Shown in pieces: positions 52,303 to 63,309 of a stretch of DNA of 64,000 bases. Within the stretch, counting starts at the first letter, position 1. The number at the start of each line of letters is the position of its first letter. The notes beneath the pieces are model-generated. The model made no database searches. It saw nothing but the letters and a program-made list of their open reading frames with translations, and was not told the origin of the DNA. The position numbers and the translations under genes are program-made. Source of the DNA: Glomus cerebriforme (taxonomy: Eukaryota > Glomeromycota > Glomeromycetes > Glomerales > Glomeraceae); contig QKYT01000051.1 in the NCBI GenBank assembly GCA_003550305.1, forward strand, positions 86,638-150,637, given 5' to 3'.

Positions 52303-52687
52303 CATGTTAACACCGTCTTTTCACGTATATTACTCAAAACAACTTAACCAGCTTCCTCGATCCATCAAAATAGATATATGGCGACGTCTTACATCTCGAA
52401 AATACCCCATTATTAGCAGAACAAGGAGCAGTATTCATTCTGAAGTTGAAAGTTTGCTAAATTGGTAGATAGAAAATTATACAAAGAAAAGGGTTCGGCA
52501 ACAGTTGAAGCCTACTCTTAGTGACTGCGAAATTTTATTGAGACAGGAGAATAAGGAATTACATATATTAAAACAAGAAATGGAGAGAAAGATTGAAGAC
52601 CTTCTCAATCTACAAGACAATATAAATCTCGTGAGTCTATTATGGCTAAGTCTCTGGAGGAGAGTGGCGAGAAAATTACTAAATTAA
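52303..52687 (+). pseudogene. coiled-coil gene remnant
   Basis: Starts MLTPSFHVYYSKQLNQLPRS at 52,303, with one stop near 52,466, and continues in frame-shifted form with EILLRQENKELHILKQEMERKIEDLLNL, a heptad-rich stretch, to a stop at 52,687. Further protein-like scraps follow to about 53,000 in other frames. No family recognised. Confidence 0.4.
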
Positions 52688-52689
52688 GC

Positions 52690-54300
52690 TTTTCGGTTAC
52701 TTCATTCAAAGATACTGTATAATCCATGATTTGAAGAATTCTATTGACATGCTAGAGAATAAATGTCGATAGCTGGATGATATTATCTCTGCCAAGGATA
52801 AAAAAAATCATCTCCCTACATGAAGTACAATGATGTAACTATAAAACCAGATACTTATTCCAGCAATTATGAAAGAGATTTATGGGCGAAGAAGCGCAGA
52901 GATTCTGAATGTCCGATAAAATACACATTTAGGTCCGATCATCAAGTTCATGATTGCTGAAAGAGGAAATTCTACTCATTGAAAATGGTCTTGTCCCATC
53001 CAACACGAATTCTTCTCGAGGTACAGTTAAATTGAAAATAATGGGGTTTTGTTCATATAAATGCCTATTAATAACAAATAACTTTATAGGCATTACGCCA
53101 GTCATTAGCATACAGATGCACAATTCTGCTTAGCTTGTCCAAAGTATATAACCCATTAAATAGACAGACATGTGTTGTATTAGTTTTGGGAACTCTGTGC
53201 ACGTATATTGAGCTGACATCTTTTGGTAAAATAAGGAATAATCTTCTCCTGAACAATCTTTGAATCAGCATACAGATCTTTGAATATGACTAGTACTGTA
53301 CCTCTTTTTGAAAAGAATGAATCTACCTTTGGAATTTTATCAGGCTTCATACCTGAAATGTAATGTCTTCATGACATGGTTTTAGGCTATTTACAATTAT
53401 CTGATATGCCAGTTTGAGATACAAATATTTTGGCTTCTTAATAGAGTGGTCAATTAAAATAAGATTATCATTCAAAATATACCTAATGCTACCTTTTTTC
53501 TATTAAATATTCAATAAGGCTTGTTCATTAGTTTTCTCAGAATTAGTACGATCACTAACCAATAATGTGAAGGGCCATTGAGACGTTGAATTCAATGCAT
53601 TAAATTTTTTGCATCTTTAATCTCATCAATGTGAAGTATGAACTTATCCATCAGATCAAGTTTATTTATCTTCATACTTTGCTCACTTACCGTATTTCTT
53701 TTATAATCAATACTTATATACTGTATATATATATTAATTTATTCTATAGATAAAAAACACTAAAAACTCATTAATCTTTTGAATTTTTAATAAATTTTGC
53801 TAATGGAATCATCAGAAAAAACACTTGACTTTTTTATTGATTCTAGAAAACTGAAGTAAATAAAATCTGTTAAAAACCAGAACTTAGAGGGCTATTATAC
53901 TTTGCATTATTCAAATATCTCTTTTCGATCAATGTATACCTGATAAATGGATATAAATTAGTTGTATACAGAACTTCAATGAGACATATACCTTGTTTTT
54001 GCAAATATTCTGCTTTTAATCACATGAAATTTGGGCTTTTAGGTCTCTCTTTCTATTCTCTTAATGATATAAACCATTAAATAGCCTTTACTACATAATA
54101 CATATTTGCAACAAAAATTTAAGCATTTTATTATATAATATATATTAATTTTCAATTTTTTTTTCGTCATTTTCAAACAGTCTTTGCTAATATTTTCTAA
54201 TTTTTAGGCACTTTATTATATTTAAAATATGAAAGGTTGCTTAAAAATACAAAAAAGTTTGTTTATTGATTAAATTAATTATGCAATTTTATTATAATCA
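52690..54300. other. AT-rich stretch with scattered coding scraps
   Basis: 1.6 kb. A few short protein-like pieces lie near 52,840-53,060; beyond them only AT-rich DNA. No intact gene, no RNA gene. Confidence 0.4.
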
Positions 54301-54309
54301 TGCCGATCA

Positions 54310-55035
54310 CTGTTTTTAAACCAATAAAAAACTGATTTAAATTGGTTTAAACATCTTGTTTTAAATCACGTGCCATCCTTACCTACATGGTATTAAGTTT
54401 TTTAAAAATTAAAGTTCATCAGTGCAATATATTACTTCATAGCCATGATGATTAAAATAGTAAAAGGGTATTTGTTTGTAGTTTTCTAATCATTGATGTG
54501 GTAACACATTTTAAAGACGGACATTTAGTGACATCAAGAAATAGTTTAGAGATATGAATGGAATACAGTCAAGAAAATATATAAGTATCCTTTTAATACC
54601 CTTATATAACCAACATTGTTAATAATGGCTAATGTGATGCCTCATTTTTAGGTGCATTTTCACAAGTGATGCAATAGTACAATGTTCCAATACGTGTTGT
54701 TAGTCTTTATAGTTTTGAGAGCTTTGAAGCATTCAAGGAAATTTAGTAAAATTAATTTATAAAGTCTAATATGTATTAGTAGGAATATTCATTAGAGTTA
54801 ATCATAAAAAAATTCAAATGATGTCCCCTATATCATCATACTTGAGAGCGCAATTGTTGATATATTTTCAAGGATCTGCTAGTAGGCAAGAAATTCCCAT
54901 TATGTAGACCAAATTTTTGGATGAAGTTTGATGGTATAACAAGAAATTGAGATACTATGGAATCCAAAACTACCATTTTAAAGTGTTTAATGGTTTAAAC
55001 CGCCAAAATTGTTTTAAAACGTTTTTTACCATCCC
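54310..55035. repeat. two same-orientation transposon-like termini
   Basis: Related sequences occur at about 54,318-54,382 and 54,968-55,035. Each has a GGTTTAAAC word, then TTGTTTTAAA, then CCATCC(C/T)TAC..TACATG-like ends. Read in reverse they begin GTAGGGATGG, in the style of hAT-type terminal repeats. The first also forms a hairpin (TTTTTAAACCAAT / ATTGGTTTAAAC). They look like the ends of two elements or of one tandemly duplicated element. Confidence 0.45.
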
Positions 55036-55044
55036 TACATGCAG

Positions 55045-55345
55045 GTTAGTTTGAAAACATGTAGAATTCTATAAATCAAATTGTATGGACAAGTTCCATA
55101 TAAAACTGCCCATTTATTATATAATTGTATAGATTTCTGTATATTATAAAATTTCATTAGAAATCTGTAGAATTCTTTAGTAAAATATGTAGAATTCATC
55201 TGCAAAATTCAAGAAATTATTAATATTACAGTATAACAGTACAAAATAAATCAATTATTAATATTATATATATAGGACAAAAACTTTATCAGTTCTTTTT
55301 TGACTCAATATTTGTTGCACAATATGAAACAAATAAATTTTCATA
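55045..55345 (+). repeat. left arm of a 4.2-kb inverted repeat
   Basis: About 300 bp whose reverse complement resembles 58,985-59,203. Shared words include TTAGTTTG(A/G)AAACATG, ATTGTATGGACAAGTT, GCAAAATTCAAGAA, CAGTATAACAGTA and CATATTGT(G/T)CAAC. The copies are diverged, with indels. Confidence 0.7.
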
Positions 55346-56390
55346 TTATCAATTTTTTTATTTCTCTGGTTTCTGGTTCAATTTTAAAATATTATCTAAT
55401 AATTTAACATTATAAAGAAGCATTAATAATAAAAAAAAATTAAAGAATTTATATAATTATTTAAAAAATTTTATTACATTTGTTCTTTAATTTAAAAAAA
55501 TAATATTTGCTCTATATTCTGTATGTATGATATTTTATAATTTAAATTTTTTTTAAAATGTGCTCATTTACTAGCGCAGCGTATGCATAATATCGAATTT
55601 TGATTTAACGAATTTCTTAATATAGCGAACCTTCAGTGTTGTACCGAATTTAACATATGAAAAAAATCTTTTTATACCGAAGATTACTAATAAAATGCTG
55701 TTTACCGTTTAACGAAGTAAACCTAGAAAGTGTACAGTGCATATAAAATATATATAAAATGGCTCTTATTATAAGTTTATAACAAATTTTCCTTAGATAA
55801 ATAAAAAAGCAAAAACATCAAATTTGCTAGTTTGTTTATATTAAAAACCTCATAGACTAGTCAAAATTCGTTAGCTTTCGATTGCATCATATCAAATAAT
55901 TTCTCTTCGATTATTATTGGATGAGGAATTTTATTTTTTTCAAATTACTATATACTGTATAATACAAATATTATGTAATTTACAAGTTATACTAGATTTT
56001 CACATTACATTAACGAATTTTCTTATAACGAAGGTCTGATTGGCTAAACCACCAACTTCGTTATGCCAAATATATTATGAAATGTGTCAAAATATGGTGT
56101 GGATTTTACATGATGTGAATGTGTGATCATAAGTGTTCAAGCTGGTATGAATTTATTATTTTTCCTTTTGATTTATGTACAGTACGACCACCCAATGTAC
56201 TAATAAACTTATACTAGGGAACGGTGAACCGTTATTGAGTCCGGAGTAAGAGAGTTTTGATTATTGAACACATGATGAATGGGTGCTTACTTTATTGAGA
56301 TCATTGCATAATAGGAACCAATAATCTATCGACTCAAAAATTGAGCGGGCGGACAAATGTACACCGGGCCTAGAAATATATAGTCCTACG
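55346..56390. other. AT-rich interior of the inverted-repeat structure
   Basis: 1 kb with no gene. A patch at 55,600-55,740 and 55,860-56,065 has repeated ACGAA(T/G) words (TTAACGAATTTC, ACGAATTTTC, TAACGAAG), a degenerate short repeat. Confidence 0.4.
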
Positions 56391-56590
56391 CTAACGCTCC
56401 GGACTAAAAAACCACCCCCTTTTATAGTCACATAATATGAATTTCTTATAATCACATCTATTTTTTTCGGTGTGACTATAAGGGGGATTAGCTACTTTTC
56501 TGATAACAAATGAATCTCCAAACTTGGCCAAAGGGTATTGACAACTACGACACCCGCTACCTCCAAAGGAATCTAAACCTGTCAAATTGG
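56391..56590 (-). pseudogene. short Cys-containing gene fragment carrying a mini-MITE
   Basis: The minus strand from about 56,583 reads GLDSFGGSGCRSCQYPLAKFGDSFVIRKVANPPYS, preceded by an apparent acceptor (ACAG). The CxxC and GDSFV arrangement looks like a small zinc-binding domain, but the frame then runs into the mini-hairpin element at 56,415-56,486 and stops. A gene scrap, family unknown. Confidence 0.3.
56415..56486. mobile_element. 72-bp hairpin mini-element
   Basis: CCCCCTTTTATAGTCACA on the left and TGTGACTATAAGGGGG on the right are inverted copies differing by a 2-base indel, with about 38 bases between. Size and structure fit a very small foldback or MITE. Confidence 0.6.
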
Positions 56591-56906
56591 AAAATAAATA
56601 AAATATCGTGATAATGTAGTTAAACTTGATTTGAAAAAATATAAATACACAAATAAATGTACAATATATAAACAAAATACATTAAACTATATCTTGTAAA
56701 ACATATTATACTTTACATTTATGTTGAAAATGCATTGTACAAGGATTGTACAAGTATTGCACAATGCATTATAAAATTTACTATTGATGGCAAAATGTTC
56801 TTTTGTTTCGATTTCTATTTTAAAATATTTTTTTCTTTCCATCATTCAACTCTCGATTACAATTCGTGTTAAATTTTTTTTCGGGTTTGCTCATATTTCA
56901 ATATTC

Positions 56907-57411
56907 AGAAAACTAGAAAAGAAGGAAAAAAAATCGAATCCTTTCTTGTTTTTCGTGATAACATGAGAAAGGATGAACCAGTAAATGTCAAAATGACTGA
57001 ACTAAACCATAAAGCTTCTATAAAATGGGAATCCATGTCTGATGATGTTAGAGAAAATTATACAAAATAAATAGCGACTAATACCGAAATAGCAACCAAT
57101 AAAGATGTCCTACATCCGCCGATGTCTATAGTATTCATCTTGGAGAGACGTCATTTGGAAATTATAATTTTGATGCTTATTATATTTGTTATCTTTGTTG
57201 ATGATTTCTCGGTGAAAATCGAGAAAATTGTTTAGATTGTCGTTATGCTGCTGAAGTTAATCATCAAATTTACGATTCTTCCTTCAGAAATTTTTCTGAT
57301 AATTCAAATAATAATTGTCCATCATTCGCCTTGAAAGGTGATTGTTATTTGACTAAATCCTTAGAAGTTAATGATATAATCAATGTTGAAGATGTTGAAA
57401 CAATATTCTAA
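56907..57411 (+). pseudogene. HMG-box (MATA_HMG-type) pseudogene
   Basis: The box reads KKSNPFLFF to about 56,955. A single-base frame change in a T tract brings it to RDNMRKDEP, then NVKMTELNHKASIKWESMSDDVRENYTK, ending in a stop at 57,068-57,070; IATNTEIATN continues in the same frame. The C-terminal part resumes in another frame with SFGNYNFDAYYICYLC and NCLDCRYAAEVNHQIY and ends at 57,411. Family knowledge: HMG-box genes bind DNA and are multiplied in Rhizophagus. It lies inside the inverted-repeat structure. Confidence 0.7.
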
Positions 57412-57732
57412 TATTAAATAGAATTTATTAAAACACAGAATATTTTCAAACTCTGATTGTTATTATTTTCATTTTTAATTTTGTTTTCCTCATAATAATT
57501 TACGCATATGAATTTTTTCACTTAATTATTCGATGAAATTAAAGATTTAAGTACCAGTAATTTAAGTTATTATAGTTATTATTAAGATTCTATTTCTTAA
57601 TATACAACTATAGAAATGTTATTACAGTATATTAATTAAATAAAAAATCGCCTCCTGTATTTCCGATAAACTGTAGTTGTAACCAATCATATTTCATTGT
57701 ACGATAATTAAAAAAGTATACAATAAGGTATG

Positions 57733-58226
57733 TACCAAATCGGTTTTGGAACCTGTTCCAACCGGTTTTCCAGACAATTCGGTTTCAGATTACGAAAACC
57801 AGTTGCTAAAAACCTGTTGATGAGAGTAATTCTGGCCAGAATTATGAAAATTTCCAAATAATTCGGGCCAAATTCATTGTGCTGGCTCGAGTTAGCATTT
57901 ACTTAGGTTTAGCTTTATTATGTTTATCATAATTTCAATAATTTATCATTATTTCTCTATAATTATTAATGATTTTCTATATAATTTCTCATAATAATTT
58001 CTATAATTTCTCGTAGTATTTTAATATCTCGTAGTATTTTCTTATAATATCTCATAGTATTTTAATATCTCGTAATATTCTCTCATAATATTTCAATAAT
58101 TTCTAAAATATATTTATAATTATGACTAGTATTTGGCCTGAATTACAGTTGCAACCGGTTTGTGTAAAACTGGTTGGACTCGATAAACCCAGTTTTCAAA
58201 AACACAAGCAACCGGTTCTAACCTCT
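57733..58226. mobile_element. MITE-like element rich in AACCGGTT motifs
   Basis: Bounded by a possible 7-base target duplication AGGTATG (57,726-57,732 and 58,227-58,233). Both ends carry CGGTTTTGGAACC/AACCGGTT words in inverted orientation (CCAACCGGTTTTC on the left; AGCAACCGGTTCTAACC and GCAACCGGTTTGTG on the right). GTAATTC(T/A)GGCCA near the inner edge of the left end occurs inverted on the right (TGGCCTGAATTAC-like). The core, 57,940-58,115, is a degenerate tandem repeat of TAATATCTCGTAGTATTT-like units. A duplication of 7-8 bases would fit hAT-type insertion. Confidence 0.65.
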
Positions 58227-58984
58227 AGGTATGATTGGTTGCAATCACTTTTATACAGTACAATTTAACTTAAGATTTCACTGTTTCATATGACTTTCAA
58301 GTCTTTTCAATTCCAAAAACAGCATACTGAAAATATGGCTCACAAATTGTATGAAAAATGGTTCGCTATTTGTGTTTAAATATATAAACAAACGGAAAAA
58401 TATGGGCAATAATAAACTTAATGTAATTTTTACTGACTAAATAGCTATTTTGTGTATGTAAGTGTATTTTATATGCATACATGCAGAACCTCTATAATAG
58501 AAACATACAGTAGCTATAGTAAAAATAGAATATATATAAAATACATGATTATATATAAAATTAAAATTTTAAACCATAAATACTAGATAAATTATGACCT
58601 GTACTTTCAGAATTTTTGATTACTTTAATAGATGGAGTTATGCTTAGTAAAATTACTCTATATTTGATTTGTATAACATTGTAAAAAAGTATAAAAGTCA
58701 CCTTATTAATATCATTTTAATCTCTTTCTTTTGAATCTGCTGATACTAAAAGATATCTCTCTTATTATTACATTATTTGATATTAGATTTATAATGTAAC
58801 ATAATCGTTTATCACCAGGAAGTTTTTGTCGTATAGGATAAACCACCATGGAAATCTAAGTAGAACTAATAGAATTGAACCAAACACTTCAGTTATATTA
58901 ATAATATGTTACATCTCTCAACCTAACTACTGCACTATTTAATTTGGTTTAAAATTTCTTTTGAAGAATAAAAAAATATATATG

Positions 58985-59203
58985 GGAACTGTTCATATTG
59001 TTCAACCAATATTTCTTGAGTAAAAAGAACTAATAAAGTTTTGTTTCATATATTTAATATTTGTGTTAATATGTTTTATACTGTTATACTGCACTTCTTG
59101 AATTTTGCAGTAAATACATGGAATTCTATAATGAAACATATGGGTTTACATGGAAACTTGTCCATACAATTCAATGTATAGAATTTCATGTTTCCAAACT
59201 AAA
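58985..59203 (-). repeat. right arm of the 4.2-kb inverted repeat
   Basis: Inverted, diverged partner of 55,045-55,345. It shares ACTGTTATACTG, CTTGAATTTTGCAG, AACTTGTCCATACAATT and CATGTTT(C/T)CAAACTAA in matching order. Confidence 0.7.
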
Positions 59204-60967
59204 CTGTGATATTAAGATTATTAAGATTGATCTACATTGATATTAGATCATGTGATCTTTGAATTCTATTTTCTAATTGGATCATGTTATATCACGTGAT
59301 AGTTACATAATTTACAAAATTTTTTTTATAATTCAATTTTCATAAAATTAGATGCTATTTAAGATTTTCTAAGTTAGGCTCGCACTGTAGGTATAAATTT
59401 TCCGCTATATTTTCCATTATATTTTCCATTGATCATTTCTGCATCATATTTCGCTATATAAAAATCTATGATTTGAATCACAGATTTAATTGATAACAAT
59501 GGATACTTTACAAATTAAATAAGATCTTTGACGCCTCTTTTTCCTTAAGATAGATTGCCATGCTGTTCCTGAAAGAAATAATTGCAAAAAATTTCATGGA
59601 ACTGCAAAACAAGTAATTCGGCGCAAAAGTTACATTAACTTATTGGTGAAATTCAACTGATCAATGAAAGGTTACTCATTGCTAATCTAAATAAGAAATT
59701 TCCGGTGGGAGGTTAATAATAATTTATTCCTGACACTGCTACATGTCTCTAACTAACTACGGTAAAAAAATTTTTAAGTACTTATATTAATTAGTAAAAA
59801 ATGAAACATGGGCTGACAGAACGTGTACAATATGTTAAAGAACTACTTCGTAAAGGAGAAATCTTTTTAATAAACGATATTAACTATCGTATCCTTTTAT
59901 TCTTGTAAAATTTTGGCTTTGAAATTGAGGATGAGTAATATAGATACCATGTGATTTTTACATTATTATATATACTTCATTACCTCAATATATTCTCGAT
60001 CTAAAGTAAATTTCACTCAACCTAATCTTTCTGTCTCTACTGTAAACAATTCTCAAAATACAAGGGAAATTTATGGAATATAAAACCCTCCTTGGCGAAA
60101 GAGAACCTATTCACATCCTCATACCGCTAAATTAATGATTGTTTTATTTTTGTATCATTTATTGCATTGGCAACGTTATTATTTTGGCCCTAATATTCTG
60201 ATAATTGATTTTTTCGCATGTATAGGATTACTGCGCCCAGTTTCTTAAAATAGGTATCCGATACAATTATTGTACGATAGAATCTTTAAAGGCCAATTTT
60301 ATAAATTTAGTTAGGATCTTGGAAATGTTTTTTTATCGTAACATAAATTTTCCGGTATCACTTTTTACATATTTTAATATTAAAGATAAAAATCAATAAC
60401 ATGCCGTTATATTTTGTACGATACTTGGCAATAACAGATAATAAATATTATTGCTAAAATTTGCCTTACGCAAAAGTATTTAACCATTTGAAGTAAAATA
60501 ACAATGATGAAAGACACTTATCCTTTTATGGTGTTGATCATCATTTGGGAATTTTCGTTCATTTTTTATTTCATCCTTGAATATAAATCCCGTCTTATTT
60601 GTTTATAATTAATGCAATTAATGTCACTCTCAAAGATTTGTAATATTTTTTTCTTTTATAAAGTGAATGATTATTAATACCAATCACGATTGGAATCTTA
60701 CTCATTTTTGAAAAGATTAACTTTGATAAGGATATCTTTTCCGAAAATTGTCAATAGAAAGAGACATGCGGATCAATTTATAAATAAATAATAGTCGAAA
60801 TCCGTATTCCGTAAATTAGCACAAAATATCAAAACACGACAGAAATGTACATTTTATGTTTTGGTGATGTTTCAACATAGTTTATTATGCGTACAGTATA
60901 AATGTCTTAAGAAATTTGGGTCATTGAATTTCTTGAACCGACTTAGTTTCTTTGCACTTAAAATAAA
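59204..60967. other. gene-poor stretch before the coiled-coil gene
   Basis: 1.8 kb. Scraps of protein-like sequence occur (for example near 59,790-59,900) but with stops in every frame. The last few hundred bases hold the promoter of the next gene. Confidence 0.4.
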
Positions 60968-62692
60968 ATGAATAATATGTTAGAACTCCAATTACATGAA
61001 AAGCTATCCTTAGCAATCCAACAATCCAAACAAAATGGGTTCGATGGACCAATACGTTTTCCTAATGTTACCGGAGATTACTTTATAACTAGGAAAGAAA
61101 AATTTGAAACTGTTTTTGACAACTCTTTCCATATTCAGCATGTTTCCAATGAAATTGAATTCATTAAACTTCTCGAAGAACGACAATACACGCTATATGA
61201 AAATTATTATGTAATGAATAAAAGATTTTACGATGAATGTAATAATCGTCATCAATCAATCCAAAATATGAATTATCAGGGAAATTATTATCCAACAGCC
61301 GACAATAATCAAAATCAACACTTTGTAAATGATAGGCAAAATTTAAATCCAAGAAATGCTTCTGGTATTAATGTAAATCATGAAGAATTTATCAATCAAC
61401 AGAATAGGATTAAAGAATTAGAAGAAAATAATAAGAATCTTCTATCACAAAATCAACAGTTTATAAATGATAGGCAAAATTTAAGTCCAAGAAATGTTTC
61501 TGGTATTAATGTAAATCATGAAGAATTTATCAATCAACAGAATAGGATTAAAGAATTAGAAGAGGGTTATCATAATCTTTTATTACAAAATCAAAAGCTT
61601 GAAAATGGTCAGCAAATTTTAAGTTCAAGAAATGCTTCTGGTAATAACGTAAATTATAAAGAAATTATTAATCAACAAAATAAAAAGATTAAAGAATTAG
61701 AAGAGGGTTACAATAATCTTCTATCACAAAATCAAAAGCTTGAAAGTGTTCTGCAAAATTTAAAGAATCATAATGATAATTTAAAGAAAGAAGCTTCCAA
61801 ATATCAATCAGCTTTAGGTGATGCTACAAGTTTTCATCTAGGAAATCAAAATTCTGATAATACCACTCGACTATCAGAAGATATTGGCAATTTACATCGC
61901 AAATTAGAAAAATTTTGCGGACTGAAAAAAGGAATTGAAGTAAATGAACCGGAAGCAAAAGAACTCTTGAAAAAATATGATTGTTCAATAAAAGGTACAA
62001 TGAAAGAAAATAAAAATTTGATTTCTGGCGCGTTAGAACGTAACGTGATTGAGACTATCATTGAGAAAGCAGCCGAATATTTCAATCGTGAAGTGAACGA
62101 TAGAGACAACAAAAAAGTCGATGAACAAGGTGACAAAAGGCAACAAAATTTGGAAGCGAAAATCGTAAAGACAACAGAACAACTGTTGGCGATGACAAAT
62201 TCATTTTCAACAATTCGCACCGGAAATGAAGAAGTTAGTAAAGCTATTCCAACTAAATTACGTCAACAAATTTATGGAATTCTTGGAAACCGTGGTTTTT
62301 CCAATACCGTTTTAGATGAAAGTGAAAAAGAACATCCATTTATTGAAAAATTACGAAAAGATATTTTAGCTTTAATGAATCGTTATAGAACAATTAAAGA
62401 TCAAGAAAAATTGTTAGAAAATGAAAAGATGATCAACGAGATTGTTAGACAAGTTGTTAATATATTTTTTTTCAGATTAAAGGTACAAGAACCTATCGCC
62501 GAATGGAAATGGTTTCCTAAAAGTACAGGAATTAATACGTTAACTATGGAAGGATCTTGGGATAATGATGAACTTGAGGATTTATACGTTGATATCTGCG
62601 CATTTCCGTTGATTGGATTTAATCTTAATAATGCTGGAGATGAGAAAATGATGTTTCCGGCACAAATTGTTACAAATAATTTAAATTCCTAG
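60968..62692 (+). CDS. coiled-coil protein with three internal 46-residue repeats
   Basis: Intron-less gene of 574 aa, complete. Residues 1-100 form a small helical N-terminal domain (FDGPIRFPNVTGDYF). Three tandem repeats follow: 61,319-61,456 (46 aa), 61,457-61,594 (46 aa) and 61,595-61,735 (47 aa). Each reads NDRQNL.PRN.SG.NVN, then EEFINQQNRIKELEE, then NLL.QNQ, ending in a heptad-rich coiled coil. After a further coiled coil the C-terminal 230 residues form a mixed helical domain ending EWKWFPKSTGIN and AFPLIGFNL. No signal peptide or membrane segment. I do not recognise the family; the length and C-terminal region suggest a Rhizophagus-expanded family. It could be a scaffold protein. 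Repeats 1 and 2 are nearly identical at DNA level, so the last duplication is recent. Confidence 0.88.
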   Translation: MNNMLELQLHEKLSLAIQQSKQNGFDGPIRFPNVTGDYFITRKEKFETVFDNSFHIQHVSNEIEFIKLLEERQYTLYENYYVMNKRFYDECNNRHQSIQNMNYQGNYYPTADNNQNQHFVNDRQNLNPRNASGINVNHEEFINQQNRIKELEENNKNLLSQNQQFINDRQNLSPRNVSGINVNHEEFINQQNRIKELEEGYHNLLLQNQKLENGQQILSSRNASGNNVNYKEIINQQNKKIKELEEGYNNLLSQNQKLESVLQNLKNHNDNLKKEASKYQSALGDATSFHLGNQNSDNTTRLSEDIGNLHRKLEKFCGLKKGIEVNEPEAKELLKKYDCSIKGTMKENKNLISGALERNVIETIIEKAAEYFNREVNDRDNKKVDEQGDKRQQNLEAKIVKTTEQLLAMTNSFSTIRTGNEEVSKAIPTKLRQQIYGILGNRGFSNTVLDESEKEHPFIEKLRKDILALMNRYRTIKDQEKLLENEKMINEIVRQVVNIFFFRLKVQEPIAEWKWFPKSTGINTLTMEGSWDNDELEDLYVDICAFPLIGFNLNNAGDEKMMFPAQIVTNNLNS

Positions 62693-63309
62693 GAAAAATA
62701 TTAAATATTAATTAGCTTTTTCTTACTTTTTATTTGATTATTTGTTATTTCTCTTATTTAATTATTATAACAATAAATTAACCTATTACGAAGTGCAGAG
62801 TTTAATTAAATTTAATTTTAAAATATATAAAGTTGGCATAAAATTAATAAGAAAACGCGTGGTTTCCTGGTTCCTTTTTTGAAAAAAAGTCTTTTTGATA
62901 AAAAAAATTCTTTTGCATGTAAATAATTCTGAAAGTTCTAAAATTGCGTGATAACTTACAAAGTTATCACACTAGCATAAAGGCACAAAGTCATAGTAAC
63001 AAACAAATATTTCTCGTTTGCAATTGGTTTCATTCTCGGAAATTCCGTTAATTTTGTATCAATGTGCTTCATTACGGGTATTAACGAAAAAATCACAATA
63101 ATATTTAATGTTTGGTGCATTTGTGTCATTTTCGGCTTTTCGGCTTTTTCAATAAAGTAAATATCTTGGTACAAATAAATATAAATTATTTTTTCCATAT
63201 GTATGTATGCATATATATACACGTATCTTCGACACATCTATTCTTCAATTTTTGTTCCACGGGAAATTCAATTCTTATTTAATCTAATTTTCAAAAAGAT
63301 AATATCATC
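62693..63309. other. intergenic region with a short palindrome
   Basis: 617 bp; AT-rich. A perfect palindrome TGATAACTT|ACAA|AGTTATCA lies at about 62,949-62,970 and a direct TTCGGCTTT repeat at 63,132-63,149. No gene. Confidence 0.5.
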
